Source: a virus. From it: a DNA stretch of 45,777 nt. The notes below the pieces were generated by a model, which ran no database searches, had not been told where the DNA came from, and saw only the letters and a program-made list of their open reading frames with translations. The stretch lies in IMG/VR virus record IMGVR_UViG_3300045141_000295, positions 1 through 45,777 of that record. One strand, 5' to 3'. This document shows positions 8,400 through 13,989 of the stretch, piece after piece. Each line of letters opens with the position of its first letter. Positions within the stretch are counted from its first letter, which is position 1. The position numbers and the translations under genes are program-made.

Positions 8400-8597
8400 T
8401 CAGTACCGTCCCTTGAGACTGCGGTGCCAGTAGCTGCCCGGCGAAGGCGAGGACACAAACTCCTCAAACACGTTTGCCGGCACGCCCTGGAGCGTGTAAG
8501 TCTGGCCCGACGTGAAAGTCACGTCCATGGTTTGGGTCTCGTCGTCGTATCCCGCCGAGCTGGTCGCCGACGAATTCAAGCTGTGCTCGCGCCGCAT
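8400..8597 (-). CDS. KTSC-domain protein
   Basis: The protein has 65 aa and begins MRREHSLNSSATSSAGYDDE. The pattern of a YD followed by a short strand, SGQTYTLQGVPANVFEEFVS and a C-terminal GSYWHRSLKGRY fits the KTSC domain (PF13619), a short domain of unknown function common in phages and also fused to nucleic-acid enzymes. I chose ATG 8597 because TGAGG lies 5 bases before it; upstream sequence in this frame overlaps the opposite-strand gene. Its stop nearly abuts the GTG of the large terminase. Confidence 0.8.
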   Translation of the reverse strand: MRREHSLNSSATSSAGYDDETQTMDVTFTSGQTYTLQGVPANVFEEFVSSPSPGSYWHRSLKGRY

Positions 8598-8637
8598 CGT
8601 CGCCTCATGGCATTTCGGCCCCGAAAGGACCAACCCG

Positions 8638-9063
8638 ATGAATAGGATCTGGAGCATCGAAGAGCAAGAGTTCAATGACCCGGCCAGTGGGTTTGGCTTC
8701 GCCTTCACGTCCAACCCCACGGCCAGCGAAGACAAAGAGCTCGTCCTGAAGATCACCAACGCGGCCCGCGACCGTACCTTGACGCTGGTGTTCGACCGCG
8801 GCGGCCTGCGTATCGCCAGCACCGTGGACAACCCGGTGGGCGGCGAACCGCTGGGCGCGGCCGCGCCGGAGGCCTACGACGGACCCCCCGTAATGCCCGA
8901 CCCAACTGTCGACGTCACCCAGCAGGCCGTCGAGAGCCACGCGGCGCGCGCGGCGCGCGCGGCGCGCGCGGCCATCGCGACCGAGCTCGCCGCCAAGGAG
9001 GCCGAAGACCAGGCGGTCCGGGAGACGCAAGGATTGCCCCTTGCCAGCGCGGTCCATTTCTAA
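8638..9063 (+). CDS. Lone rightward gene in the late block, unknown
   Basis: The protein has 141 aa and begins MNRIWSIEEQEFNDPASGFG. The first 65 residues look like a compact beta domain (KELVLKITNAARDRTLTLVF). A linker is followed by an alanine/arginine repeat encoded by tandem GCGGCGCGC units (HAARAARAARAA) and an acidic helix. GAAAGGA lies about 8 bases before the ATG. A rho-independent terminator follows within 75 bases. It is transcribed against the surrounding operon, as accessory genes with autonomous expression often are. I found no convincing promoter upstream. No family recognised. Confidence 0.68.
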   Translation: MNRIWSIEEQEFNDPASGFGFAFTSNPTASEDKELVLKITNAARDRTLTLVFDRGGLRIASTVDNPVGGEPLGAAAPEAYDGPPVMPDPTVDVTQQAVESHAARAARAARAAIATELAAKEAEDQAVRETQGLPLASAVHF

Positions 9064-9132
9064 TATGGTGAACATGACTGGCCTAACCCGCTGGTCTGCT
9101 TACGTGGGTGTTACTTCTCCCAGTGACAACTC

Positions 9133-9160
9133 CCCCGGTGAGAAATCGCCGGGGTTTTTT
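9133..9160 (+). terminator. Rho-independent terminator after the lone rightward gene
   Basis: A 9-bp stem, CCCCGGTGA / TCGCCGGGG with one T-G wobble, has a GAAA loop and is followed by six Ts (9155-9160). The T-run is only on the plus strand, so it stops rightward transcription and should let late leftward transcription pass. Confidence 0.88.
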
Positions 9161-9172
9161 CACGCCTGCGCC

Positions 9173-9289
9173 TTACGGCATCACCATCTCGATCACCGCG
9201 GCGATCAGCTCAATCGTGAAGTAGGCGAGCACGCCGGGCACGAACAGGGCGAGCCCGACCAGGGTGACGTGCTTGGCCAGTGCGATCAT
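9173..9289 (-). CDS. 38-aa single-span membrane microprotein
   Basis: The frame runs from ATG 9289-9287 to TAA 9175-9173 and reads MIALAKHVTLVGLALFVPGV followed by LAYFTIELIAAVIEMVMP. It is one membrane-spanning helix with a short basic N-terminus. The ATG overlaps the TGA of the upstream zinc-finger gene (ATGA), strong support for coupled translation. It could be a holin-like or regulatory membrane peptide, but nothing in it fixes a function. Confidence 0.6.
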   Translation of the reverse strand: MIALAKHVTLVGLALFVPGVLAYFTIELIAAVIEMVMP

Positions 9290-9801
9290 TCTTCGTCTCC
9301 ATCATTCAACATGTCGGGCTCGTCCACCGGGTCGAGTATCTCCTCGTCGTCTTCGGGGTCGATCGCCTGCGGGGGGAGGTCGGGTGTTTGTGCGCGCTGC
9401 CGCATCTGTGTTTGTCTTCGCCATCTCACGTAACTAAAAAACCGCTCGTTGACGTCGGACGCGTTGCCGGCCAGCCTGTTGGCGGCGCTGTAGCACACGC
9501 GGCACACGCGCACCATCTGCGGCCCTTCGTTGTCGCGCAGCAACTTCGTGCGCCGCGCGCACACCGGGCACTCGCCGACCAGCATTCTTGATGCTGTTTC
9601 GGGCACGGCACAGCGCACGCAGACCATCGTCAACCAGCCGTTCCGGCCACGCCTGAATTGCTCCTCGGTGTTGGGAAATACCTTTTTGCACACACGGCAC
9701 AGCTTCTCGGGCAGCCGGTGCAGCCGGTGATAGTCGGCGTTGCTCTGGCGGTACTCCAGTAGTTCACGTTGCGTAAACCTGCGTGGTAGCTTCTTGGGCA
9801 T
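9286..9801 (-). CDS. Zinc-finger protein, first gene of the late operon
   Basis: The protein has 171 aa with four CXXC pairs: CRVCKK, CVRC, CPVC and CRVC, at roughly residues 35, 62, 78 and 100. They are enough for two zinc-ribbon or treble-clef sites. The N-terminus is basic (MPKKLPRRFTQRELLEYRQS) and the C-terminus strongly acidic (DPEDDEEILDPVDEPDMLND). An AAGGAG site precedes the ATG. It is the first gene behind the leftward promoter. It lacks the HVDHC motif of the endonuclease VII-like proteins here. DNA binding, late regulation or a packaging role are all possible. Confidence 0.78.
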   Translation of the reverse strand: MPKKLPRRFTQRELLEYRQSNADYHRLHRLPEKLCRVCKKVFPNTEEQFRRGRNGWLTMVCVRCAVPETASRMLVGECPVCARRTKLLRDNEGPQMVRVCRVCYSAANRLAGNASDVNERFFSYVRWRRQTQMRQRAQTPDLPPQAIDPEDDEEILDPVDEPDMLNDGDEE

Positions 9802-9828
9802 AAGGGCTCCTTATGAAGTGTAGAATAT

Positions 9829-9857
9829 TTTGTACAGAAGATTTAGGTTAGTGTCAA
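9829..9857 (-). promoter_or_regulatory. Sigma70-like promoter for the late operon
   Basis: On the minus strand a perfect -35 TTGACA (9857-9852) is separated by 17 bases from a -10 TACAAA (9834-9829). Initiation near 9822 would leave a short leader of about 20 bases before the first gene's AAGGAG and ATG at 9801. This is the best promoter match in the window. Confidence 0.75.
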
Positions 9858-9932
9858 TGGGCATTTAGGGGGTCGGCAAAAAATTTCGGCGGCATATTTT
9901 GAATTCAGTGAATAAAAATCCCACCCAGCGTG

Positions 9933-9993
9933 TTTGATTGTTTGAATACCCAAGTTTGATTGCATAATCAAACAGTTTGATTTATTAATCAAA
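9933..9993. promoter_or_regulatory. TTTGATT half-site and two 18-bp dyads phased at 21 bp
   Basis: TTTGATT occurs at 9933, and two palindromes of form TTTGATT-N4-AATCAAA lie at 9955-9972 and 9976-9993. Their centres are exactly 21 bp, two helical turns, apart. They sit about 75-140 bases upstream of the late promoter. More TTTGATT copies occur at 10097, 10196, 10212, 10474 and 10484. The pattern fits cooperative binding of a dimeric regulator or a replication initiator. Confidence 0.65.
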
Positions 9994-10081
9994 GCGCCAG
10001 CTCGCCGGCCGACCAGGTTGATTGTTTTCAAACAGACACTGTCCTCTCATCTTGTTAGAGCTATAATGTTGCTTAGTTTAA

Positions 10082-10333
10082 GTGTCTAGTACGGACTTTG
10101 ATTTAAGCCGTTGACTGGCCAGGGGAATTCCGGTCTATCTATCTATCTATCATTTATAAGTATATAGATATATAACCCGTGTAGACTAGTATATTTTTGA
10201 TTTCGTGTTGGTTTGATTAATATACGTGTCTCTATAGGGTATATTCTACGGTGTTTACAGATGTGAGATCTACAGTAAATCTCCTATCGTTCTTTAAACT
10301 CAGAGCTCGTTTTGAATATGCCGTACTAGACAC
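10082..10333. repeat. 13-bp inverted repeat enclosing the AT-rich core
   Basis: GTGTCTAGTACGG at 10082-10094 is the exact reverse complement of CCGTACTAGACAC at 10321-10333. The arms are about 226 bases apart and bracket the most AT-rich part of the intergenic region. Confidence 0.65.
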
Positions 10334-10420
10334 CTGATGTTTCGCCTTATTTACACATGCCGTTTTTACAGTTGAGAGGCACGGTTAGTTACGCACAGTC
10401 AAGCACTACCTAAACACCCC

Positions 10421-10514
10421 TGACCGATCGGTCAATAGAAAATTTCTATCGAACCGATCGGTCAATGGGAAACTTTGATTGTTTTTGATTTCCCCAATAG
10501 AAAACCTCTATCGA
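10421..10514. promoter_or_regulatory. Operator-like direct repeats and palindromes
   Basis: A 14-bp palindrome TGACCGATCGGTCA (10421-10434) recurs as ACCGATCGGTCAAT 30 bp downstream (10453). A 15-bp palindrome of ATAGAAA arms around one A lies at 10435-10449. The 20-base block CAATAGAAAATTTCTATCGA (10433-10452) recurs with two changes at 10495-10514. The second copy covers the -10 element of the rightward promoter, so it is placed like an operator. Confidence 0.6.
10475..10503 (+). promoter_or_regulatory. Sigma70-like promoter for the early block
   Basis: TTGATT (10475-10480), 17 bases, then TAGAAA (10498-10503). The -35 overlaps a TTTGATT heptamer and the -10 overlaps the repeated CAATAGAAAA block, so regulation by the same factor is plausible. 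Transcription would start about 145 bases before the first early gene. Confidence 0.55.
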
Positions 10515-10556
10515 GCTCGCCGCCAGCACACCCTGGTCGGCCGCGCGACCACCCAT

Positions 10557-10575
10557 ATGCGACAACTTGTCGCAT
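10557..10575. promoter_or_regulatory. Perfect palindrome in the early leader
   Basis: ATGCGACAA, one C, then TTGTCGCAT: nine-base perfect arms around a single base. The loop is too small for a good RNA hairpin without opening one or two pairs, so a DNA-binding dyad is as likely as an RNA element. Confidence 0.5.
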
Positions 10576-10656
10576 TTACACGTTCAACACATTCGTCACA
10601 TAATGCGCGCGTTGCGGCCAAGCCCGTGCCGCCGAACGGGCGCGAAAGGAAACACC

Positions 10657-10803
10657 ATGGAACGCCAGTGGCCCGCGATCGTCCCGCTCGGCTACGCCAC
10701 TTACAGCTGCGCGCCTTGGGCGCCGGATCACGATGCTGCAATTTGGTTTTGCGGCTACGGCGACATCGACTGGCCATCGATGTGCGAACGTCTGTGGTTC
10801 TAG
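10657..10803 (+). CDS. 48-aa early protein, unknown
   Basis: It reads MERQWPAIVPLGYATYSCAP and ends in DWPSMCERLWF. It is aromatic-rich (five Trp, three Tyr/Phe) with three cysteines. A ribosome-binding site GAAAGGA lies about 6 bases before the ATG. It is the first gene behind the rightward promoter, where phages often place small host-takeover proteins. That role is inferred from position alone. Confidence 0.55.
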   Translation: MERQWPAIVPLGYATYSCAPWAPDHDAAIWFCGYGDIDWPSMCERLWF

Positions 10804-10805
10804 CC

Positions 10806-11033
10806 ATGGCCACCTGGCACCAGCTCCAGGGCGATCGTCGAGCGCACAAGCAGCACTGCCCAATCCGTTTCGATCACCCGACCCAGTGGACAGTCCTGAT
10901 CGACCCCCCTGGCCAGCCGCGCGCTTGTGTGGCCTTTTTATCACAGGACCTGGCCTATGCGTACGCAGCCCGTACACGGCACGCCAGCGTCCTGCCGCCC
11001 TCTGGCCGCTACCCCACTAGCGGCCACCACTGA
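10806..11033 (+). CDS. 75-aa early protein, unknown
   Basis: The ATG lies two bases after the stop of the 48-aa gene, so it is probably coupled. The protein begins MATWHQLQGDRRAHKQHCPI and contains a plausible folded core (WTVLIDPPGQPRACVAFLSQ, then a helix DLAYAYAART). It is basic overall. No family is recognised. Confidence 0.5.
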   Translation: MATWHQLQGDRRAHKQHCPIRFDHPTQWTVLIDPPGQPRACVAFLSQDLAYAYAARTRHASVLPPSGRYPTSGHH

Positions 11034-11046
11034 AACCGCGACCAGT

Positions 11047-11075
11047 AATCAAACCAGACGCCTTAGAAATCAAAC
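11047..11075. promoter_or_regulatory. Two AATCAAAC sites 21 bp apart before a gene start
   Basis: AATCAAAC occurs at 11047-11054 and 11068-11075. This is the reverse complement of the TTTGATT heptamer of the control region, and the 21-bp spacing equals that of the intergenic dyads. The second copy lies just before the AGGAGG of the gene at 11089, so protein or RNA-level control there is possible. Confidence 0.45.
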
Positions 11076-11088
11076 TAGGAGGACTACA

Positions 11089-11469
11089 ATGCCCGGCTAC
11101 ATCACCAGCTTCGAAGGCTATGGCCAGTTCGACCCTAATGGCAAGGTGAACGTTGCCGACCCCGACGCGCACAACAAAGCGCTCGAGGCCGAAGAGCTCG
11201 CGCTGTGGGCAATGTGTCCCGATCGCTTTTTGGTTTACGTCATTTTCGCGCCCGAGCTGACCACGGGCCAGCGCCGCGTGACGACTTTTCTTGGCACCGT
11301 GCTCGGCACGCTCCTCGAGCATCGCCGCGTTGCGCACAACATGCGGACAGTGCGTTCCATGATGCACGTGCGCTTTCGCGGCACCAACGGCGCGATCTAC
11401 TACGGTCGCTATAATGCCGACTGGTCGCAGGTCGTGCGCGTGCGCAAGGCCCTGCAACGCAAGCCGTGA
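11089..11469 (+). CDS. Early protein of 126 aa, unknown
   Basis: ATG 11089 is preceded by AGGAGG at 6 bases, one of the strongest ribosome-binding sites here. The protein begins MPGYITSFEGYGQFDPNGKV and has a mixed fold with a helix (HNKALEAEELALWAMC), strands and a basic C-terminal part (TNGAIYYGRYNADWSQVVRV). The stretch VAHNMRTVRSMMHVRFRGTN resembles a small nucleic-acid-binding surface. I do not recognise the family. Confidence 0.68.
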   Translation: MPGYITSFEGYGQFDPNGKVNVADPDAHNKALEAEELALWAMCPDRFLVYVIFAPELTTGQRRVTTFLGTVLGTLLEHRRVAHNMRTVRSMMHVRFRGTNGAIYYGRYNADWSQVVRVRKALQRKP

Positions 11470-11533
11470 CTTTCGAAGCGCGGTCGGCGCGCGACCGCGT
11501 CACGAAATTCATGCCCACCGGAGGAGAACGACA

Positions 11534-11944
11534 ATGAGCATCACATTCTCAACAAAGACCGACCCAAACATGGAGTCGGCAACGCTTGCTGACTTGGTGC
11601 TAAAGGCGACGAGAGCGGCGACGCATGCCAAGTACAACGGCAATGTATACGCGGAGATCACATGGCACTCGGGGCGCCGCGTACGCTTCACGCTTGCGAC
11701 GCGCGACGCTTGGGCGATCGGCTCGCGTCGCGCGGCCAGTGGCCGGCACATGCGCAAGGCATCGTGGGAAGCGCACCGCGACGTGCTGCGGTACTTGTTT
11801 GCGGTTGACCCGCACGCCAGCGTACGGACGGCGCTGGCGAACTACTACGGGCGTGGCGATTTCGAGCGCAAGTTTCCCGCCACGGCGCACAAGAACGTCG
11901 GATCGATAGCGCAGCCCCGCACTTTTCGTTCGTGCACGGTGTAA
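11534..11944 (+). CDS. Early protein of 136 aa, unknown
   Basis: ATG 11534 follows GGAGGAGAACGACA. The protein begins MSITFSTKTDPNMESATLAD. An N-terminal helix is followed by strands (NVYAEITWHSGRRVRFTLAT) and a basic region (GSRRAASGRHMRKASWEAHR). Net positive charge suggests contact with nucleic acid, which is an inference. It is separated by 64 bases from the gene before it and by 3 bases from the next. Confidence 0.65.
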   Translation: MSITFSTKTDPNMESATLADLVLKATRAATHAKYNGNVYAEITWHSGRRVRFTLATRDAWAIGSRRAASGRHMRKASWEAHRDVLRYLFAVDPHASVRTALANYYGRGDFERKFPATAHKNVGSIAQPRTFRSCTV

Positions 11945-11947
11945 GTC

Positions 11948-12136
11948 ATGCACACCCTCCGTATCCTGCACAACGCCGCGGTCATCAACGAATGGCCGGT
12001 CCCGATCGACGTCGACGTGGACAACCTGGCCCGCGCGATCGAGATCCAAACCCGCCAGCTGCGCAGTCGCGGGCGTTGCGCCGTGCTCGTCGAGTCGCCT
12101 GACGGAGTCATTCACATCATAGCGTGCTGGCCGTAA
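11948..12136 (+). CDS. 62-aa early protein, unknown
   Basis: It begins MHTLRILHNAAVINEWPVPI. The pattern strand, DVDVDNLARAIEIQTRQLRS helix, then strands (CAVLVESPDGVIHIIACW) looks like a small alpha/beta fold. It starts 3 bases after the preceding stop. No family is recognised. Confidence 0.6.
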   Translation: MHTLRILHNAAVINEWPVPIDVDVDNLARAIEIQTRQLRSRGRCAVLVESPDGVIHIIACWP

Positions 12137-12144
12137 GAAACTTG

Positions 12145-12173
12145 TTGACGAACGTGTTTAACGTGTGTAGAAG
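12145..12173 (+). promoter_or_regulatory. Sigma70-like promoter inside the early block
   Basis: TTGACG (12145-12150), a 17-base spacer, then TAGAAG (12168-12173), placed about 20 bases before the Shine-Dalgarno of the next gene. It lies in one of the few gaps of the early block and may boost the replication genes. Confidence 0.55.
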
Positions 12174-12199
12174 TGAAACCTACCGCAACCTAGGAGAAT

Positions 12200-12472
12200 A
12201 TGCAAATGAGCGCTAACCCCTACAGGATCGGAAAGAACTACTTGATTCGCACCGTGACGATGATCGACACGGGGCGCGTGGTCGCCGTGACCGAGCACGA
12301 AATCGTGCTCGAGGACGCGGCCTGGGTGGCCGACACTGGCCGCTTTGCCGACGCCTTGAAAAGCGGGGCATTCAGCGAGGTCGAGCCGTTTCCCGACGGC
12401 GAGGTCATCATCGGCCGGTACAGCGTCATTGACGCGGTGCAGATTGACAAGTTGCCGCGCGAGCAGAAGTAA
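12200..12472 (+). CDS. Conserved small phage/bacterial protein of unknown function
   Basis: The protein has 90 aa (88 from the second ATG at 12206) and begins MQMSANPYRIGKNYLIRTVT. CTAGGAG precedes both possible starts, with spacing favouring 12206. The pattern of a central VVAVTEHEIVLEDAAWVADT followed by DALKSGAFSEVEPFPDGEVI matches a short protein I know from many bacterial and phage genomes as hypothetical. It seems to be a beta-rich domain ending in LPREQK. It has its own promoter. Function unknown. Confidence 0.72.
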   Translation: MQMSANPYRIGKNYLIRTVTMIDTGRVVAVTEHEIVLEDAAWVADTGRFADALKSGAFSEVEPFPDGEVIIGRYSVIDAVQIDKLPREQK

Positions 12473-12487
12473 CGGGCGCTTTTCGTG

Positions 12488-12512
12488 GTGCGCAGCTCTG
12501 TGAGTTGCGCAC
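12488..12512 (+). promoter_or_regulatory. Strong stem-loop before the hexamer array
   Basis: GTGCGCAGCTC and GAGTTGCGCAC pair over 11 positions (one G-T wobble) around a TGT loop. No T-run follows, so it is not a standard terminator. It lies between the 90-aa gene and the repeat array and could be an RNA processing or stabilising element. Confidence 0.5.
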
Positions 12513-12527
12513 TGCCAAGGACGTCCA

Positions 12528-12929
12528 GGGAGCACAGCAATGAAACCGCCGTTCGATTGGTTTGCGTGGTCGCGGTCGCGGTCGGGGTCGCGGTCGGGGT
12601 CGTGGTCGTGGTCGCGGTCGCGGTCGGGGTCGTGGTCGTGGTCGTGGTCGTGGTCGCGGTCGCGGTCGCGGTCGTGGTCGCGGTCGGGGTCGGGAGCACA
12701 GCAATGAAACCGCCGTTCGATTGGTTTGCGTGGTCGTGGTCGCGGTCGTGGTCGCGGTCGTGGTCGTGGTCGCGGTCGTGGTCGCGGTCGTGGTCGTGGT
12801 CGCGGTCGCGGTCGCGGTCGGGGTCGCGGTCGGGGTCGCGGTCGTGGTCGTGGTCGCGGTCGGGGTCGGGGTCGTGGTCGCGGTCGTGGTCGTGGTCGCG
12901 GTCGCGGTCGTGGTCGCGGTCGCGGTCGG
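12528..12929 (+). repeat. Duplicated 45-nt leader, each followed by a GGTCGN hexamer array
   Basis: A 45-base segment starting GGGAGCACAGCAATGAAACC occurs at 12528-12572 and 12692-12736. Behind each lies a perfect hexamer tract: 21 units at 12568-12693 and 33 units at 12732-12929. Every unit is GGTCG followed by C, T or G; A never occurs and no other position varies. In the plus-strand frame CGN-GGT all variants encode Arg-Gly, so the variation is silent. In the opposite strand it is silent in a Pro-Arg frame. Whether the element acts as protein or DNA is open. Confidence 0.9.
12540..12707 (+). CDS. Repeat ORF 1: MKPPFDWFAW then Ser-(Arg/Trp/Gly) repeats
   Basis: The frame has 55 aa, begins ATG 12540 with GGGAG 8 bases upstream, and reads MKPPFDWFAW, then 21 Ser-X pairs (X is Arg, Trp or Gly), ending GAQQ. 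Its TGA overlaps the ATG of the second copy (ATGA). The start signals are better than those of any other frame here. Against it, the variable base of the hexamer changes the amino acid in this frame but not in the Arg-Gly frame. It may be real, or a leader that is frameshifted. Confidence 0.35.
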   Translation: MKPPFDWFAWSRSRSGSRSGSWSWSRSRSGSWSWSWSWSRSRSRSWSRSGSGAQQ

Positions 12930-12940
12930 CAGTACACTAA
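12704..12940 (+). CDS. Repeat ORF 2: MKPPFDWFAW then longer Ser-(Arg/Trp/Gly) repeats
   Basis: The frame has 78 aa, is a tandem paralogue of the first copy with an identical leader and ribosome-binding site, and carries 33 hexamer units before ending SAVH. Its stop at 12938-12940 is three bases from the DNA polymerase ATG, which has no good Shine-Dalgarno of its own. Translation of this frame could therefore load ribosomes onto the polymerase gene. The same reservations about the functional frame apply. Confidence 0.35.
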   Translation: MKPPFDWFAWSWSRSWSRSWSWSRSWSRSWSWSRSRSRSGSRSGSRSWSWSRSGSGSWSRSWSWSRSRSWSRSRSAVH

Positions 12941-12942
12941 AA

Positions 12943-13989
12943 ATGCAAATAATCAGTCTCGACTTTGAAACGTATTTTGACGACGCTTACTCGTTGAAAA
13001 AGATGACCACGGAAGCCTATGTGCGCGATCCGCGGTTCGAGGCGCACGGTTGCGCGATTAGATGGCCCGATGGGCAAATTGAATGGTCAAGACTTCCACC
13101 TGCGGTTGATGATTGGTCGCAGTACGCAATTCTGTGCCATCACGCCCACTTCGACGGTTTAATCTTGGACCACCACTACGCCATCCGGCCAGCGTTTTGG
13201 CTCGACACCCTGAGCATGGGGCGCATGTGCATTGGCCCTGAAGTCTCGTTGAGCCTGGAGAGTTTAGCCAGACACTTCGATCGCGCGCCCAAGTCGGTGC
13301 CCTACGACCTGTTCAAAGGCAAGCACTGGTCGGAGCTCACTCCCGACGTACAGCGCCAGGTCGCCGGCGGTGCGTGCAACGATGTGGCGCTGACGTGGGA
13401 GCTGGCGCAATACATGCTGGCCGGCGGGCATCCTGCGGTGCCCTATCCGTTTCCACAAAGCGAGCTGAAAGTGGTGGACTTGACGGTCCGCATGTTTACG
13501 GAACCCACCCTGGTCGGCGACCTGAACGCGCTGGCGCAGGTATGGCGCGACGAGGAGTACGAGAAGCAGGCGTTGTTCGCGGAGCTGGGTGTTGACCCCA
13601 AGGATCTACGCAGCGACGAGAAGTTTGCGGCGCTTCTCAAAGCGGAAGGCCTGGAGCTGGCCACCAAGACGACTGCTAAGGGCAACGAGAAGTACGCGTT
13701 CGCCAAGTCGGACTATTTCATGCAAGACCTGGTGGCCAGCGAGGACGAGCGCGTGGCCATGCTGGCGGAAGCACGCCAGAAGGCTATGAGCTCAATCTAC
13801 CAGACGAGGGCCGAACGGCTGGGCTTTATGGCGACACGCGGCCCGATGTGCGTGTACCTTGGCTACGCGGCCGCGCACACTCGGCGCTGGGGCGGGGGCG
13901 ATAAGCTCAATTGGCAGAACTTCCCGCGCAGCGATCCCGCGAAACCGAAAAAGGGCGCGTTGCGGCGTGCAATCAAAGCTCCATGTTGA
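12943..13989 (+). CDS. DNA polymerase family A, exonuclease and N-terminal half
   Basis: The frame has 348 aa from ATG 12943 (MQIISLDFETYFDDAYSLKK). DFE at residues 7-9 is the first motif of the 3'-5' exonuclease. The last 60 residues have the family A signature before motif A: an arginine-rich helix, GDKLNWQNFPRS and LRRAIKAP. Reading then meets TGA at 13987. In intact family A polymerases a few more residues lead into the catalytic aspartate, and here that part continues in the -1 frame. The ATG lacks a visible Shine-Dalgarno, and the frame is open far upstream through the hexamer array. Confidence 0.85.
   Translation: MQIISLDFETYFDDAYSLKKMTTEAYVRDPRFEAHGCAIRWPDGQIEWSRLPPAVDDWSQYAILCHHAHFDGLILDHHYAIRPAFWLDTLSMGRMCIGPEVSLSLESLARHFDRAPKSVPYDLFKGKHWSELTPDVQRQVAGGACNDVALTWELAQYMLAGGHPAVPYPFPQSELKVVDLTVRMFTEPTLVGDLNALAQVWRDEEYEKQALFAELGVDPKDLRSDEKFAALLKAEGLELATKTTAKGNEKYAFAKSDYFMQDLVASEDERVAMLAEARQKAMSSIYQTRAERLGFMATRGPMCVYLGYAAAHTRRWGGGDKLNWQNFPRSDPAKPKKGALRRAIKAPC

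Larger units (their letters stand above)
9802..10656. other. AT-rich control region, candidate replication origin
   Basis: No supported gene lies in these 855 bases between the divergent late and early blocks. The sequence is much richer in A+T than the coding DNA, with runs such as TATATAGATATATAA near 10161-10175 and TCTA repeated four times at 10134-10149. It contains leftward and rightward promoters, many TTTGATT heptamers, several dyads and a widely spaced inverted repeat, listed separately. Divergent transcription, AT-richness and iteron-like repeats together suggest an origin. I saw no clear DnaA-box cluster. Confidence 0.6.

Noticed and set aside
8938-8970. GCGGCGCGC tandem units as a functional DNA repeat
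   Set aside because: Only three units, in frame, encoding AAR in a helical segment; ordinary coding repetition is enough.
8605-9075. 156-aa minus-strand frame opposite the lone rightward gene
   Set aside because: Arg-rich low-complexity shadow. The rightward frame has a ribosome-binding site and terminator.
9843-10031. 62-aa minus-strand frame in the AT-rich control region
   Set aside because: Starts at TTG without ribosome-binding site, overlaps the promoter and dyads, and is low in recognisable features.
12158-12937. Long minus-strand Arg-Pro and Asp-Arg repeat frames across the hexamer array
   Set aside because: They exist because the hexamer has no stop in any frame. They run against the early block and antisense to the 90-aa gene. 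The silent-variation argument also fits a Pro-Arg frame, so this remains a weak alternative only.
12562-13989. 475-aa frame reading through the array into the DNA polymerase
   Set aside because: The array is open in all frames, so the extension is automatic. The family A exonuclease starts naturally at ATG 12943.
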